In this document: positions 46,120 through 57,109 of the stretch, in pieces
Layout of the letters: every line of letters begins with the position of its first letter
Position numbering within the stretch: the first letter of the stretch is position 1
Assembly (NCBI RefSeq): GCF_024166365.1
Contig: NC_064822.1
Span: 147,380,823 to 147,444,822, forward strand
Direction: 5' to 3'
Origin: Elephas maximus indicus
Taxonomy: Eukaryota > Chordata > Mammalia > Proboscidea > Elephantidae
DNA length: 64,000 nucleotides
Translations under genes and position numbers: made by a program
Notes under the pieces: generated by a model
The model's input: the letters and a program-made list of their open reading frames with translations, nothing else
The model's database searches: none
Told to the model about the DNA's origin: nothing

Positions 46120-46515
46120 ATACTCACCATGGAGTCAGGAATATTTTTTAACCCTAAATAAACATAATTCTTGTCACTTCTCTGTTCAAAATTCTTTAAT
46201 GTTTTCCTGTCTTACTCAATACAACATCCAAATTTCTTAACATGATCCAGAGCTCTATATCTGTAACACCTGCTATATTTATGAACTCAACTCCCAATTT
46301 TTTTTTTTTCTTTTTATCACTACTCCTGACTTGCTGGCCTCTGGCAGTTCCACAAACACCCTAAGCATTCTGTCTCATGTCTTTTGTGCTTCCTCTGTTT
46401 CACCCCTGGAATGCCTATCTCCAGATGTCCTCATAGCTCACTCCACTGTTTCTATCAGGCGAGTCTGGCACAGAGTATGTGATCAATAATATTTGTCAAA
46501 TTAGTAAATAAATCC
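46120..46515 (+). mobile_element. L2 LINE 3' part, sense
   Basis: The segments follow L2 in order: 'ctctgttcaaaattctttaa', 'aacatccaaatttcttaaca', 'gatccagagctctatatctg', 'cacccctggaatgcctatct', 'catagctcactccactgt', and the end 'ctggcacagagtatgtgatc' with 'aataatatttgtcaaa'. Old and non-coding. Confidence 0.75.
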
Positions 46516-46856
46516 ATATGTAAAGGAATTGAGATTAAGCATAAGGAAATTTTAAATGAGGCCTCTAGATCAAAAATTTATATTTTGTGCTTGGTGCGTA
46601 TTAATGAGAAAGAAATATGTAATAATAAAGCAGAATATCTTCTTGAAATACAAAAAAAAAATCAAATAGAAGTATAAGAGAATTCTTAGCTTTCTTTCTC
46701 TACAGCAGTTTAGGGTGAAGGTAGGCTAAGAAATGAAGACAAAAAAGCAATATGTAAACTTATCTGCAGTGTTGTGCCAAATGTAATAGTTCCTTTTGAA
46801 AACTGTTTATTTTTCTAATTTTTGATTTACATTGCTTAGTACCAGTGTATTATTAG

Positions 46857-47050
46857 GTCCTTAAGTGGCATAATTTGCTCTCAATTACTAACCTTATGAT
46901 TGGCAGTTCAAACCCACCCAGTAAGGCTGGAGAAGAAAGTCTTGGTGATCTGATCCTGTAAAGATTACAGACAAGAAAATCCAATGGAGTGGTTCTAATC
47001 TGTAACACATGGGGTTGTCATGAGTTGGAATTATTCAATGGCAACTAACA
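46857..47050 (+). mobile_element. AfroSINE, long older variant, sense
   Basis: 'gtccttaagtggcataattt', 'gattggcagttcaaacccac', 'cttggtgatctgatcctgta' with 'aagattacagacaagaaaa', 'ctgtaacacatggggttgtc' and 'ggcaactaacattacc'. It carries the extra middle segment and ends 'actaac' rather than 'ctgggtttgg'. Confidence 0.85.
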
Positions 47051-47949
47051 TTACCTCTTATGTGGTGTTTGTATTTTATTATTGTTCAAAGAAAATAATC
47101 TTGAGATGTAAGGTTCTTATAGATCTTCTTCCTGATCTTGAGAAAAAATTGTGAAAATTAACTAAACCGAGCTTTTTAATCTACTTTTAATAGATTAGAT
47201 GCTGGATGGTTATGTTCTTTTTTTTTTTTTTTTGGTGAGGACAAAGGGTATCTACACACTTGTATATATGTGACTTCCTGTATAGATGAAGGATAATATC
47301 TCTGTAAATCTTCCTGAGAAAAAGTCAATCCTTAGGGAATGGAATTCTGTGTGGAGATATCTGTCTTGTGTTGGTGAAAATGTCATCCTCTTCCTAAGGC
47401 CTGCATTTTGGGTCAAGATATTCCTGGAGTATTCCTAATGGTGTAGGTCTTAAGACTCTTTTCTTTGTGTACTTTGTAAAGGCCTCAAATGAGAATGTGA
47501 TCCTGTGGCCTAAAATGCCTGCTAAAGGAGAAGGCATGGAGAAATTAGGACTCCAACTAAGAACATCTAATTGGGACTCGACATTGATTCCTATCTAAAG
47601 AATGAGAATATCTGACACCTCAGCTAGGTACCCGCACGCATACACATACACACCCACATACACACACAGGCTCACAAATATAGACATTTATTGTCCATCT
47701 AAAAAATCCTTGTATTTAAAGTAGATTTAACACTATATTGCATCAACTGAATGGTCTTGTGGCATCACTCATTATGTTAGGCCCTCACTCTTATACATGT
47801 AGCATCAAAATGTAGAATGATGTAATAATACAAGGCTAGGTCTCATTCTATAATTTCCAAAGTTCAGAGTTCTAGATGAGGCCTTACCATTAACCAGTTA
47901 TGATGCCTCAAATATGGTATTGAATATGTCTGAATACATTTTCTTATTT
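47051..47949. other. Unassigned DNA
   Basis: Only a T tract near 47220 and an imperfect CA run at 47640-47668 were noted. Confidence 0.45.
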
Positions 47950-48290
47950 CCTCATGATTTACTCACAGATTCTCAAAATCAATAGATCAGAATCATTTAT
48001 TTAAAAAAAAAGTTTTTTTTTTTTTTTTTTAATAACATACAGATTTCCAGGCCCTACTCTTAGTGATTCTGTGTTGGAGAGGCCACGTGGAGAGAGATCC
48101 TCAGTGATAGAGGATGTCTTAGACAGTCCAGCCACACTTCCATTTGAATGCTGCAGTGAGAAATCAGCAGAAAAAAAACACCCAGTAAGCCCCCCTTCCA
48201 ACCCACACAATTAGACAAAATAATAATTTGAAATTATTCTAAGCCACTGAATTTTGGGATGTTTTTTACAGAACAGTGGAAACAGAAAGA
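47950..48290 (+). mobile_element. Possible MER5-like piece followed by an MLT1-like LTR fragment
   Basis: 'acagatttccaggccctact' near 48040 recalls MER5. 'ggccacgtggagagagatcc' (48079) and later 'ttctaagccactgaattttg' with 'ggatgttttttacagaacag' recall MLT1-type MaLR LTRs. No termini were found. The antisense ORF at 48001-48210 is not a gene. Confidence 0.45.
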
Positions 48291-49885
48291 GTGGGTCTTT
48301 ATCATGTCCCCAGTATCTCTAAAAATCTCCCCAAGCAATTATAATGCTCAGCCAGGTTTGAAAATGGTAGAAGTAAATGATAGTTGTCTTTTTCAGTTTC
48401 AACGTGTCAGGATTCTAGGATCATAGTTTGCCCCCAAAATGAAACAGAGCTTTTATGTGACCCAAACTGAATAAAATTGTCCACATTACCTCCTCCAATC
48501 AATATTCCAGCACTTAGGTGGTCTCAGTGGGTACTGGCATAAATTCAGACTCACTGCATGCTACGACAATGGTAAATAATAGAAATACCACAAATATTAA
48601 GCCTCCTGAAGCCCAAATTATATGTTCAATTGCCAGCATAGTAGTTGATTCTGAGTTTTCTTGGGAAATATTGAATATTAGACTACTATTTTTTTTTTAT
48701 GCAGGATAACTTATCCTACTATTGTAGGATTCTCTCATTTTAACCCTAATTCACATTTGAATATTGACTTCATCAGTCAAAACTAAACAAAACATCTGTG
48801 CAAAATTATTTTACCAGACTCAGTGCTAAATCCAAGTCAATGTGCCTAGTGAGTATTCATCAGGTCCAATGGTTGAAAGAGACTTTCACAGCTAGTACAG
48901 AGTGAGAGAACCATGCCAAAACACATATGCTATGATCTTGAAGGGAAAACTTTGGGAAGGAGAATTCTGACCACAAGAAGATAAGTGCTTGATTTTACTG
49001 CTGCTTGAGTGTCAAAGGTAGAGTTTTGGCAACAATCAGTGCTATGAGCAATATTATCTAAAGCAGTGAGGAACTTGCCTTGTATTTTTTTTTTTAAAGT
49101 CCCTCATAAAATTTAAGGAAAGAAATGTTCTTCCTTAGTTCTCTTTATCAAGAAATCTCCATGTATTTAGCCAGACACTAAAAAGAGGGGAGCCCTGTCT
49201 GTTGTAAGGACTTCCCAGTTTTACTCTTTATGCCTCTGGCTAAGCCTTTGGCTTTTTGGATAAGGATTTTATCTACCCATAACCACATCTTTAATACAAC
49301 AGTTTGAGACTCACTTTTATACAGTTATATTCCTTTCATTACATTTTAATAACTTTTGAACCAAAGAAAGTAATAAATTGCTTCATAAATTATTACAATT
49401 ATCCATTGAGTCTTCATGAAAATTCTGAGTAGGCCACATGAACTCAACTCATGAGCTCAGAAATTGTGAATTATGGGTCTATTTTCCACCATTTCACAAA
49501 ATGTTCAGCTCTAAATCCTGTTTGTAATTAGTTACCTTGGAAAGAACTAAGCAGATGTGGTACAGTTTCTTTGAATTATCAGCATATATTTAAGACAAAC
49601 TGCATCGTCTAAAGAAATTGTGCCCTCAAGGGAATTATTTGTCTTGTGCTAACAGACTTTTACTTCAGATGTAGAGTTTGTTTTAGGTTTCAGGTGGCTG
49701 GCCTGAAATTAATGTAGCTAAAGTTACAGCATAACTTTCTTAACATACAAGATCATCATACTTGGTTCTTGCCATTTGATTTCTGAGAAGGAATGCATTC
49801 CCAAGCATCGATAACTGGAAGTCATATTTGTGCAAGGATTTGCAGCAATTAGGACTGATTCAATAAACTGGAAGGGTTAAGAGTA
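48291..49885. other. Unassigned DNA
   Basis: No repeat family or gene recognised; T tract near 49090. The ORF at 48518-48709 has no coding signature. Confidence 0.45.
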
Positions 49886-50060
49886 ACCCCCCCCCAAAAA
49901 AAAACCCATTGCCGTCAAGGTGATTCCGACTCATAGTGACCCTATATAGCACAGAGTAGAACTGTCCCATAGAGTTTCCAAGGAATGCCTGGTGGATTCG
50001 AACTGCCAGCCTTTTGGTTAGCAGTCATAGCACTTAACCACTATGCCACCAAGGTTTCCA
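49886..50060 (-). mobile_element. AfroSINE-type SINE, antisense
   Basis: It starts after a C/A run, 'aacccattgccgtcaaggtg', and ends 'ccaccaaggtttcca'. A 10-bp TSD, gttaagagta, lies at 49876-49885 and 50061-50070. Confidence 0.95.
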
Positions 50061-50070
50061 GTTAAGAGTA

Positions 50071-51905
50071 GGTGAAAGAAAAAAAAAATTTAAATAATTG
50101 TAAAGCCTTCTCTATAGTACGTTACAGATTAATTCTATTGCAGATGTTGGTTTTTATAGGGAAAAGAAATGTTCAGGATAGAGGCACATATACACCATCA
50201 ATAAAACAAACAATTCTCTTACCATGTAGCTTTCAGAATAATAGTATTTTTCATTCTTTAGAGGAAAAATATAGTTTGAGGTTAAAAGAATTGGTTTAAT
50301 GATATTAATTACATTTCAATTAGAATATTTGGTGGTTTTTATGTTTTGAGAATGGGGTTATTTTATGTTTTGAAAATGGGATTACAAAGAAATATGGATA
50401 TCCATTTTTATATTTTATATTTCTACAGTATTTTAATTCTTCTAATAAACACATATTACTCATTTAATTAGAAATAAAAAGAAAACAGTAACAATTTGAA
50501 ATTTTACTAATTATACATACGCTTTTTTAAAAAATCAAGATGATATGCTCCGATATCTTGTCACATATCTGACTTTGGCTGATATTAAATGCAGAGTTGA
50601 TTATGATACAAATTATGGACAAAGAAAAGATGGTCATTATATGCTTAGATTAATGTAGTCTGGAATACAGAAAATTATATTTCAGAAGTGGGCTCATTAT
50701 TTTTAGAGTGTAAATTGATTATTATTTCTTGTTTTCTTTTTCTTTATAGACCAGCCTTTTGATCAGAAACAGATCTCCAAATCAATTAAAAGCCTTTCCT
50801 AGGTTCAGCTATATATTAATTTTTGCTTTATATCCATTTGATGATCTTTTATCTTAATGTTGAAAGTTCTGTGTTCTCAGTATTAGAAAATGTTAGAGAC
50901 TTTCATTCAAATACAGATATGCCAACAGTAAATGCTATACAAGGGTATGGAATATTAAAATTAGCAAAGCAAATTAAACTTTTAAAGATTGTAGTTATCT
51001 TGCTCTTGCCAAAGTGTGCATCTCTAGATAAAACTTTGTAATGCCCCCCAAAATAATTTTTAAAATCAATTCATATTACTACATAGACATGCATAATTAT
51101 TAAAAATTTTAGTGACAACTAAATCGTGGAAAAAATTAAAATACCCAGGTTTTTGCTTTAATACGTTACTGTTTCAAATAAATACAAAGGTGTTTGCTAG
51201 TAAGCATGCTAGCTGTTGTGGAAATAAATGTGTTAATGTGTATTTTCCTGATTTAATAAATTTTTCTGGCTTATAAGCATATTATCCATTAAAATTTTAA
51301 TTTCATTGTAACATTAATGCGTAAGGGAGTTTAAACAAGGTTAAAAAAAAACCACATAGCCCTAATTCAATTGATATTATGTATTTCTTGATTAGTCGTA
51401 GGCACAATAACTTAATATGAAATAATTCAAGGGAAAACACTAACCGTTATTATTTATTTGAATATATCTCCAATTATCTGTTTTATCAATCAGAAAAAAT
51501 GTAATTTTTCTGCTATTTTACCATATATTGATCACTTTTCATACTTTATTATTTTATTTAACTGTTTTAAAATCCTTTAAACTTCTCAGGAATACCTTTA
51601 TTTCTTTGGCTAAACTATTCCTCCAGACATAATGTAATGTGATTTCTATCTTATAATTGACTTGGTTCTAACTTTTAAAACATCTTTTATTTTCCAAATG
51701 CACTTAGAATTGTATACTAATAAGATGACTATTAGCTTGATGATGGGTAGCATTTCATGTTTTGTTCTTCCTCAAAAATTTTCTCCATATAGTTTATCCT
51801 AAGAAGATTACCCTGTATTTTAAGGTATCAGTCTAAAGCCAAATAGTACCTAGATTGAAAGAATGATTAGTATTATTTAGATTTTTTTAATGAAGATATC
51901 ATACT
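50071..51905. other. Unassigned AT-rich DNA, no young repeats
   Basis: Over 1.8 kb without an RTE, SINE or LTR insertion. The ORFs at 50072-50299 and 50823-51041 show no domain. Nothing identifies a gene. Confidence 0.45.
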
Positions 51906-51916
51906 AATGTGAATAT

Positions 51917-52127
51917 TAATAAAAACCAAACCCATTGCCATCAAATTGATTCTGACTCATAGCGAACATATATATATATATATATACTGTCCCATAGGGT
52001 TTCCAAGGCTGTAAATATTTACTGAAGCAGACTGCCACTTCTTTCTCCCTTGGAATTGCTGATGGGTTCAAACCACTGACTTTTCAGTTAGCGGCCAAGT
52101 TCTAACACTGGGCCACCAGGGTTCCTC
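51917..52127 (-). mobile_element. AfroSINE, long variant, antisense, with an AT repeat
   Basis: 'aataaaaaccaaacccattg', 'ttccaaggctgtaaatattt' then 'actgaagcagactgccactt', end 'ccaccagggttcct'. An 11-bp TSD (aatgtgaatat) lies at 51906-51916 and 52128-52138. A TA repeat (51968-51986) replaces the usual 'ccctataggacag' bases. Confidence 0.95.
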
Positions 52128-52138
52128 AATGTGAATAT

Positions 52139-53204
52139 ACCACAGCGTAAAATTTAAAGCTCCTCAGGATCTTTGCTCTTATAAATTATGATTAGTAGAT
52201 TTTCGTACTTGAAATTTTGCTCTAGATTTTTATTTATATTTGGCCATTTTATGATAAAGGTAGTGACACATTTAAAAAAAATAAAGTATATTTTGTCAAA
52301 TCTCAAAAGGAATATGGTTAAGTTCAAGCTTTGCATATTTTAAAAATTAACATAATTGATCTTAAGAGAAATTTAATGTATACACTAATTCAGTCTGTAA
52401 GACATATTAATCTAATTTCATTTTATAGCTGTGCTTTTAAAACAGACTTTATGTTCAATGCCCACTTTCAAAAAATACTCTATTCAATAAGGCTAATAAC
52501 TTCACTTATGATATCCTCAGAAGATAAAAATAAGAATATGTCTTACCTAAGAAACATATATTCTTTTAAAAGAAATATGTTTTACCCGGGCATTTTCCTG
52601 AGGAGACTAAAGTCAGTCTTCATACACTTCACACTATTTCTTCATATATTAAAAAGTATACGTGGGCTAAAGCTCTGGGGCACAAGGCAGGCCTCTCATT
52701 TCATTCTTGATCCGCACAAGGTCTAAAGGGGTATCCTATTTTCTTTTCTTTAATTTTGTTTTAAAAAAGAAGTTCTTGATTCTAATTTGGGAGACCATCA
52801 TAACTGTGAAAATGAATAACGACTCTGTTTGGCTCCAATCTGCAATATGCACATTCACATAACTCCCACTGAAACTAATTATTATTTTTTTTTAATTTAT
52901 GTTAGCAGGAGTTGAGCACACAGAGGGTCAATTAAATTGTCCATACTGAAGTCAATGGGAGTTCACTGATGGTGGTGGGGGTTATATGCATAAAAAACAA
53001 TAACAAAAAAAGACTAAATAGCATGTCAAGATTTGGTCAATTTAGATCCTGTAAATTAAGAACACATTTCCTAAAATTAAAGATGTATTTGCTTGTCCTA
53101 TAAATTTGGACTTAAATTTTATACATGCTAAATTGTCAAAAAATTTTAAAAATTGTAAAAAAGACATTAAAAAGCAGTATATACAAGTACTGTAATTCTC
53201 TAAA
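52139..53204. other. Insertion-free stretch with a palindromic ancient-repeat-like motif
   Basis: No RTE, SINE or LTR is present. At 52840-52990 'cacataactcccactgaaac' and 'gaagtcaatgggagttcact' are partly complementary arms, resembling old palindromic elements common in reptile and bird DNA (see findings). The 131-codon frame at 52331-52726 is AT-rich, without a recognisable domain, and not supported as a gene. Confidence 0.35.
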
Positions 53205-56200
53205 TGTTGTTGTTAGATGTTGTCAAGTTGGTTCTGACTCATAGCGACCCTATATACAATAGAATGAAACAATGCCTGGTCCTGAGCCATCCCCACAATC
53301 ATTGCTATGCTTGAGTCCATTGTTGTGGCCACTGTGTCAAACCATCTCATTAAGGGTCTTCTTCTTTTTCTCTGACCCTCTACTTTACCAAGCATGATGT
53401 CCTTCTCCAGAGACTGATCTGTCCTGATAACATGACCAAAATATGTGAGACGTAGTCTCCCATTCTTGCTTCTAACGTGCATTCTGGCTGTACTTCTTCC
53501 AAAACAGATTTGTTCATTCTTTCAGCAGCCTATGGTATATTCAATATTCTTCACCAATGGTATAATTCAAAGGTGTCGGTTTTTCTTTCATCTTCCTTAC
53601 TCTTACCTAACTTTCACAAGTATATGAGGCGAATGAAAACACCATGACTTGGTTCAGGCACACTTTAGTCCACAAGGTTACATCTTTGCTTTCTAAAACT
53701 TTAAAGAAAACTTTTGCAGCAGATTTGTCCAATGCAATGCATCATTTGATTTCTTGTCTGCTGCTTCCATGGGCATTGACTGAAGATCCCAGTAAAATGA
53801 AATCCTTGACAACTTCAATCTTTTCTATGTTTATCATGATGTTACTTATTGGTTCAATTGTGAGGATTTTTGTTTTCTTCAGGATGAGGTGTAATACTTA
53901 ATGAAGGCTATAGTCTTTGATATTCATTAGTAAGTGCTTCAAGTCATCTTCATTTTCAGCATTCAAGGTTTGTTGTCTGCATATCACAGGCTGTTAATGA
54001 ACCTTTCTCCAAACCTGATGCTGCATTCCTGTTCATATAGCTCGGTGTCTCAGATTAGTTGCTCAGCATGGAGATTGAATAGGTATGGTGAAAGGGTACA
54101 ACCCTGACACACACTTTTCCTGACTTTAAACCGCACAGTATCTCTTGTTCTGTTCAAACCACTGCCTATTGATCTGTATACACATTCCACATAAGCACAA
54201 TTCATTTTTGGGGAATTCCCATTCTTTGCAATGTTTTCCATAATTTGTTATGATCCACACAGTCGAATGACTTGGCATGGTCAATAAAATAATGGTAAAT
54301 ATCTCTCTGGTATTCTCTGCTTTCAGTGAGGATCCATCTGATACCAGCAATGATATTCCTTGTTCCATGACCTTTTCTGAATCCGGCTTGGATTTCTAAA
54401 AGTTCCCCCTCGATGTATTGCTGCAACTGCTTTGGAATGATCTTCAGCAAAAGTTTATTTGTGTGTGATATTAATGCATTTGATAATTTCTGCATTTAGT
54501 TTGGTCACCTTTCTTTGGAATAAGCATAAATATGGATCTCTTCCAGTCAGCTGGCCAGTTAGCTGTCTAAATTTCTTGGCATAGGCAACCATTGGTTCTT
54601 GATCATATGCTGCCTCCTGAAATTGCTAACATTGAACAAATCTTTTTGGTACAGAGACTGTGTATGCTTTCCATCCTCTTTTGTTGCATCCTGTGTAGTT
54701 TAGTATTTTGCCCATAAAATCCCTCACTATTGCAACTTGAGGAATGATTTTTTTCTTCAGTTCTTTCAGTTTGAGAAATGCCAAATGTGTTCTTCCCTTT
54801 CTGTTTTCTAATTCCAAGTCTTTACACATTTCATTATAATACTTTACTTCTCTAGCCACACTTTGAAATCAGCTCTTTTACTTTGTCATATCTTCCATTC
54901 ACTTTAGCTACTCAATGTTCAAGGGCAAGTTTCAGTCTCTTCTAACATCCATTTTGGTCTTTTATTTCCTTCCTCTATTTTTAATGACCTCTTGCTTTCT
55001 TTATGTATTAAGTCCTTGATGTCATTCCACAACTCATCTGGTCATTAGTGTTCAGTGTGTCAAATCTCTTTTTAAGATGGTCTCTAAATTCAGGTGCGAT
55101 ATGCTTAAGGTCAAGTGATCAAGAACCGATGGTACTGAAGTAAGAAGTCCAATCTGCACTGAAAGCATTGGTGAAAAACAAGGCTCCAGGAATTAACACA
55201 ATACCAATTGAGATGTTTCAACAAATGGGTGCAAAGCTGGATGTGCTCATTCATCTATGCCAAGAAATTTGGAAGACAGCTAACTCACCAACCAACTGAA
55301 AGAGATCCGTATTTGTAACCATTCCAAAGAAAGGTGGTCTAACAGAATGTGGAAATTATCAAACAATAGCATTAATATCATACACAAGCAAAATTTTGCT
55401 GAAGATAATTCCAAAGTGGCTGCAGCACTACGTCCATGGGGAACTTCCAAAAATTCAAGATGGATTCAGACCAGGACATGGAATGAGTGATATCATTGCT
55501 GATGTCAGATGAATCCTCACTGAAATCAGAAAATACCAGAAAGATGTTTACCTGTGTTTTATTGACTATACAAAGGCATTCAACTATGTGGATCATAGCA
55601 AATTATGGATAACATTGAGAAGAATGGGAATTCCAGAACAATAATTGTGCTTATGATGAACCTCTACATAGATCAAGAGGCAGTTGTTAGAACAGAACAA
55701 GGGGATACTGCATGGTTTAAAGTCAGGAAATCTGTGCATCAGGGTTGTGTCCTTTCACCATACTTAATCTGTATAGTGAGCAAATAGTCTAAGAAACTGG
55801 ACTGTATGAAGAAGAATGGAGCATCAGGATTGGTGGAAGGTTCATTAATAACCTGTGTTATGGAGATAACACAACCATATTTGCTGAAAATGAAGAGGAT
55901 TTGAAGCACTTACTATTGAAGATCTAAGACCAACCTGCAGTGTGGATTACACCTTTACATAAAGAAAATAAAAATTCTTACAACTGGACCAATAAACAAC
56001 ATAATGATAAATGGAGAAAAGGTTGAAGTTGTCAAGGATTTCATTTTACTTGCATCCACACCACAGTCAACACCCATGGAAGCAGCAGTCAAGAAATCAA
56101 ATGACGCATTGCACTGGGCAAATCTGTGCAAAAGATCTTTTTAAAGTTAAAAAAAAAATCAAAGATGTCACTTTAAGGACTAAGGTGCACCTGACCCAAG

Positions 56201-56862
56201 CCATGGTATTTTCAATCACCACATATGCATGTGAAAGCTGGACAATGAATAAGAAAGTCAGCAGAAGATTCCATGCCTTTGAATTATGGTGTTGGCTAAG
56301 AATATTGAATATACCATGGGCTGTCAGAAGAAGAAACAAATCTGTCTTGGAAAAAGTACAGCCAGAATGCTCATTAGAAGCAAGGATGGGGGGACTTCGT
56401 TCAAATATTTTGGACTCCTTATCAGGAGGGATCAGTCCCTGCAGATGTTCTTCATGCTTGGTAAAATAGAGGGTCAGTGAAAAGGAGGAAGACTCTAAAC
56501 AAGATGAATTGACACCGTGGCTACAACAATGGGTTCAAGGATAATGATGATTGTGAGGATGGCCAAGAACTGGGCAGAATTTCATTCGGTTGTATACAAG
56601 GTCACTATGAGTCGGAAGCTATTCAATGGCACCTAACAACAGCATACTGAAGTTCATATTTTGGTTCTCCTGAACTTGTTCTAATTTTCTTCAGCTTCAA
56701 CTTGAACTTATATATGAGCAATTGATGGTCTCTTCTATAGTCAGCCACTAGCCTTGTTCTTACTGACGATACTGATCTCTTTTCACAGATGTAGTCAATT
56801 TGATTCCTGTGTATTCCATCCAGTGAGATCCACATTTATGTTGTTGAAAAAAGGTATTTTCA
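53205..56862 (-). mobile_element. RTE/BovB-type LINE, copy J (antisense), split by RTE K
   Basis: The left part 53205-55115 runs from the complement of the tail to 'attcaggtgcgatatgctta'. The right part 56644-56862 resumes with 'ttcatattttggttctcctg', exactly where the other copies continue, and ends at 'aggtattttcaatg' in the endonuclease. The small open frame 53482-53213 is the RTE C terminus, open to the last codon before the tail. Total J is about 2.1 kb, 5'-truncated. Confidence 0.9.
55116..56643 (+). mobile_element. RTE/BovB-type LINE, copy K (sense), nested in J
   Basis: It starts in the fingers region ('tgatcaagaaccgatggtac') and ends with the tail 'ggcacctaacaacagc'. It is 5'-truncated. 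Short open pieces: 55605-55787 (QGCVLSPYLI motif) and 56011-56469 (thumb and C terminus). Y-A-D-D reads Y-G-D-N near 55859. The bases 'aaggtca' before it and 'aagttca' after it may be a worn TSD in J. Confidence 0.88.
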
Positions 56863-57109
56863 ATGTGGAATCTAAATATATCTAATATCTAATGATATCT
56901 AAACATATTTAAATATAACAAGTAAATTGTGTGTGTGTGTTTTTCCCATTGTTGAAAAGTCTATTTTTTCCTTTTGAGTTCCTATTAATGTGTGCTGCAC
57001 ATTTACTGACTAGAGTTTTTCTTAAAACTTTGTTGCAGTGGTGCTTAAACAGAGAAAGGTGATAATATCCATAGGCATATTATTGGATTCAGAGAAAATT
57101 TATACTAGG

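Noticed and set aside
52331..52726. 131-codon frame as a small gene
   Set aside because: AT-rich, no domain, no splice or promoter context, and it lies in non-repeat intergenic DNA where chance frames of this length are expected.
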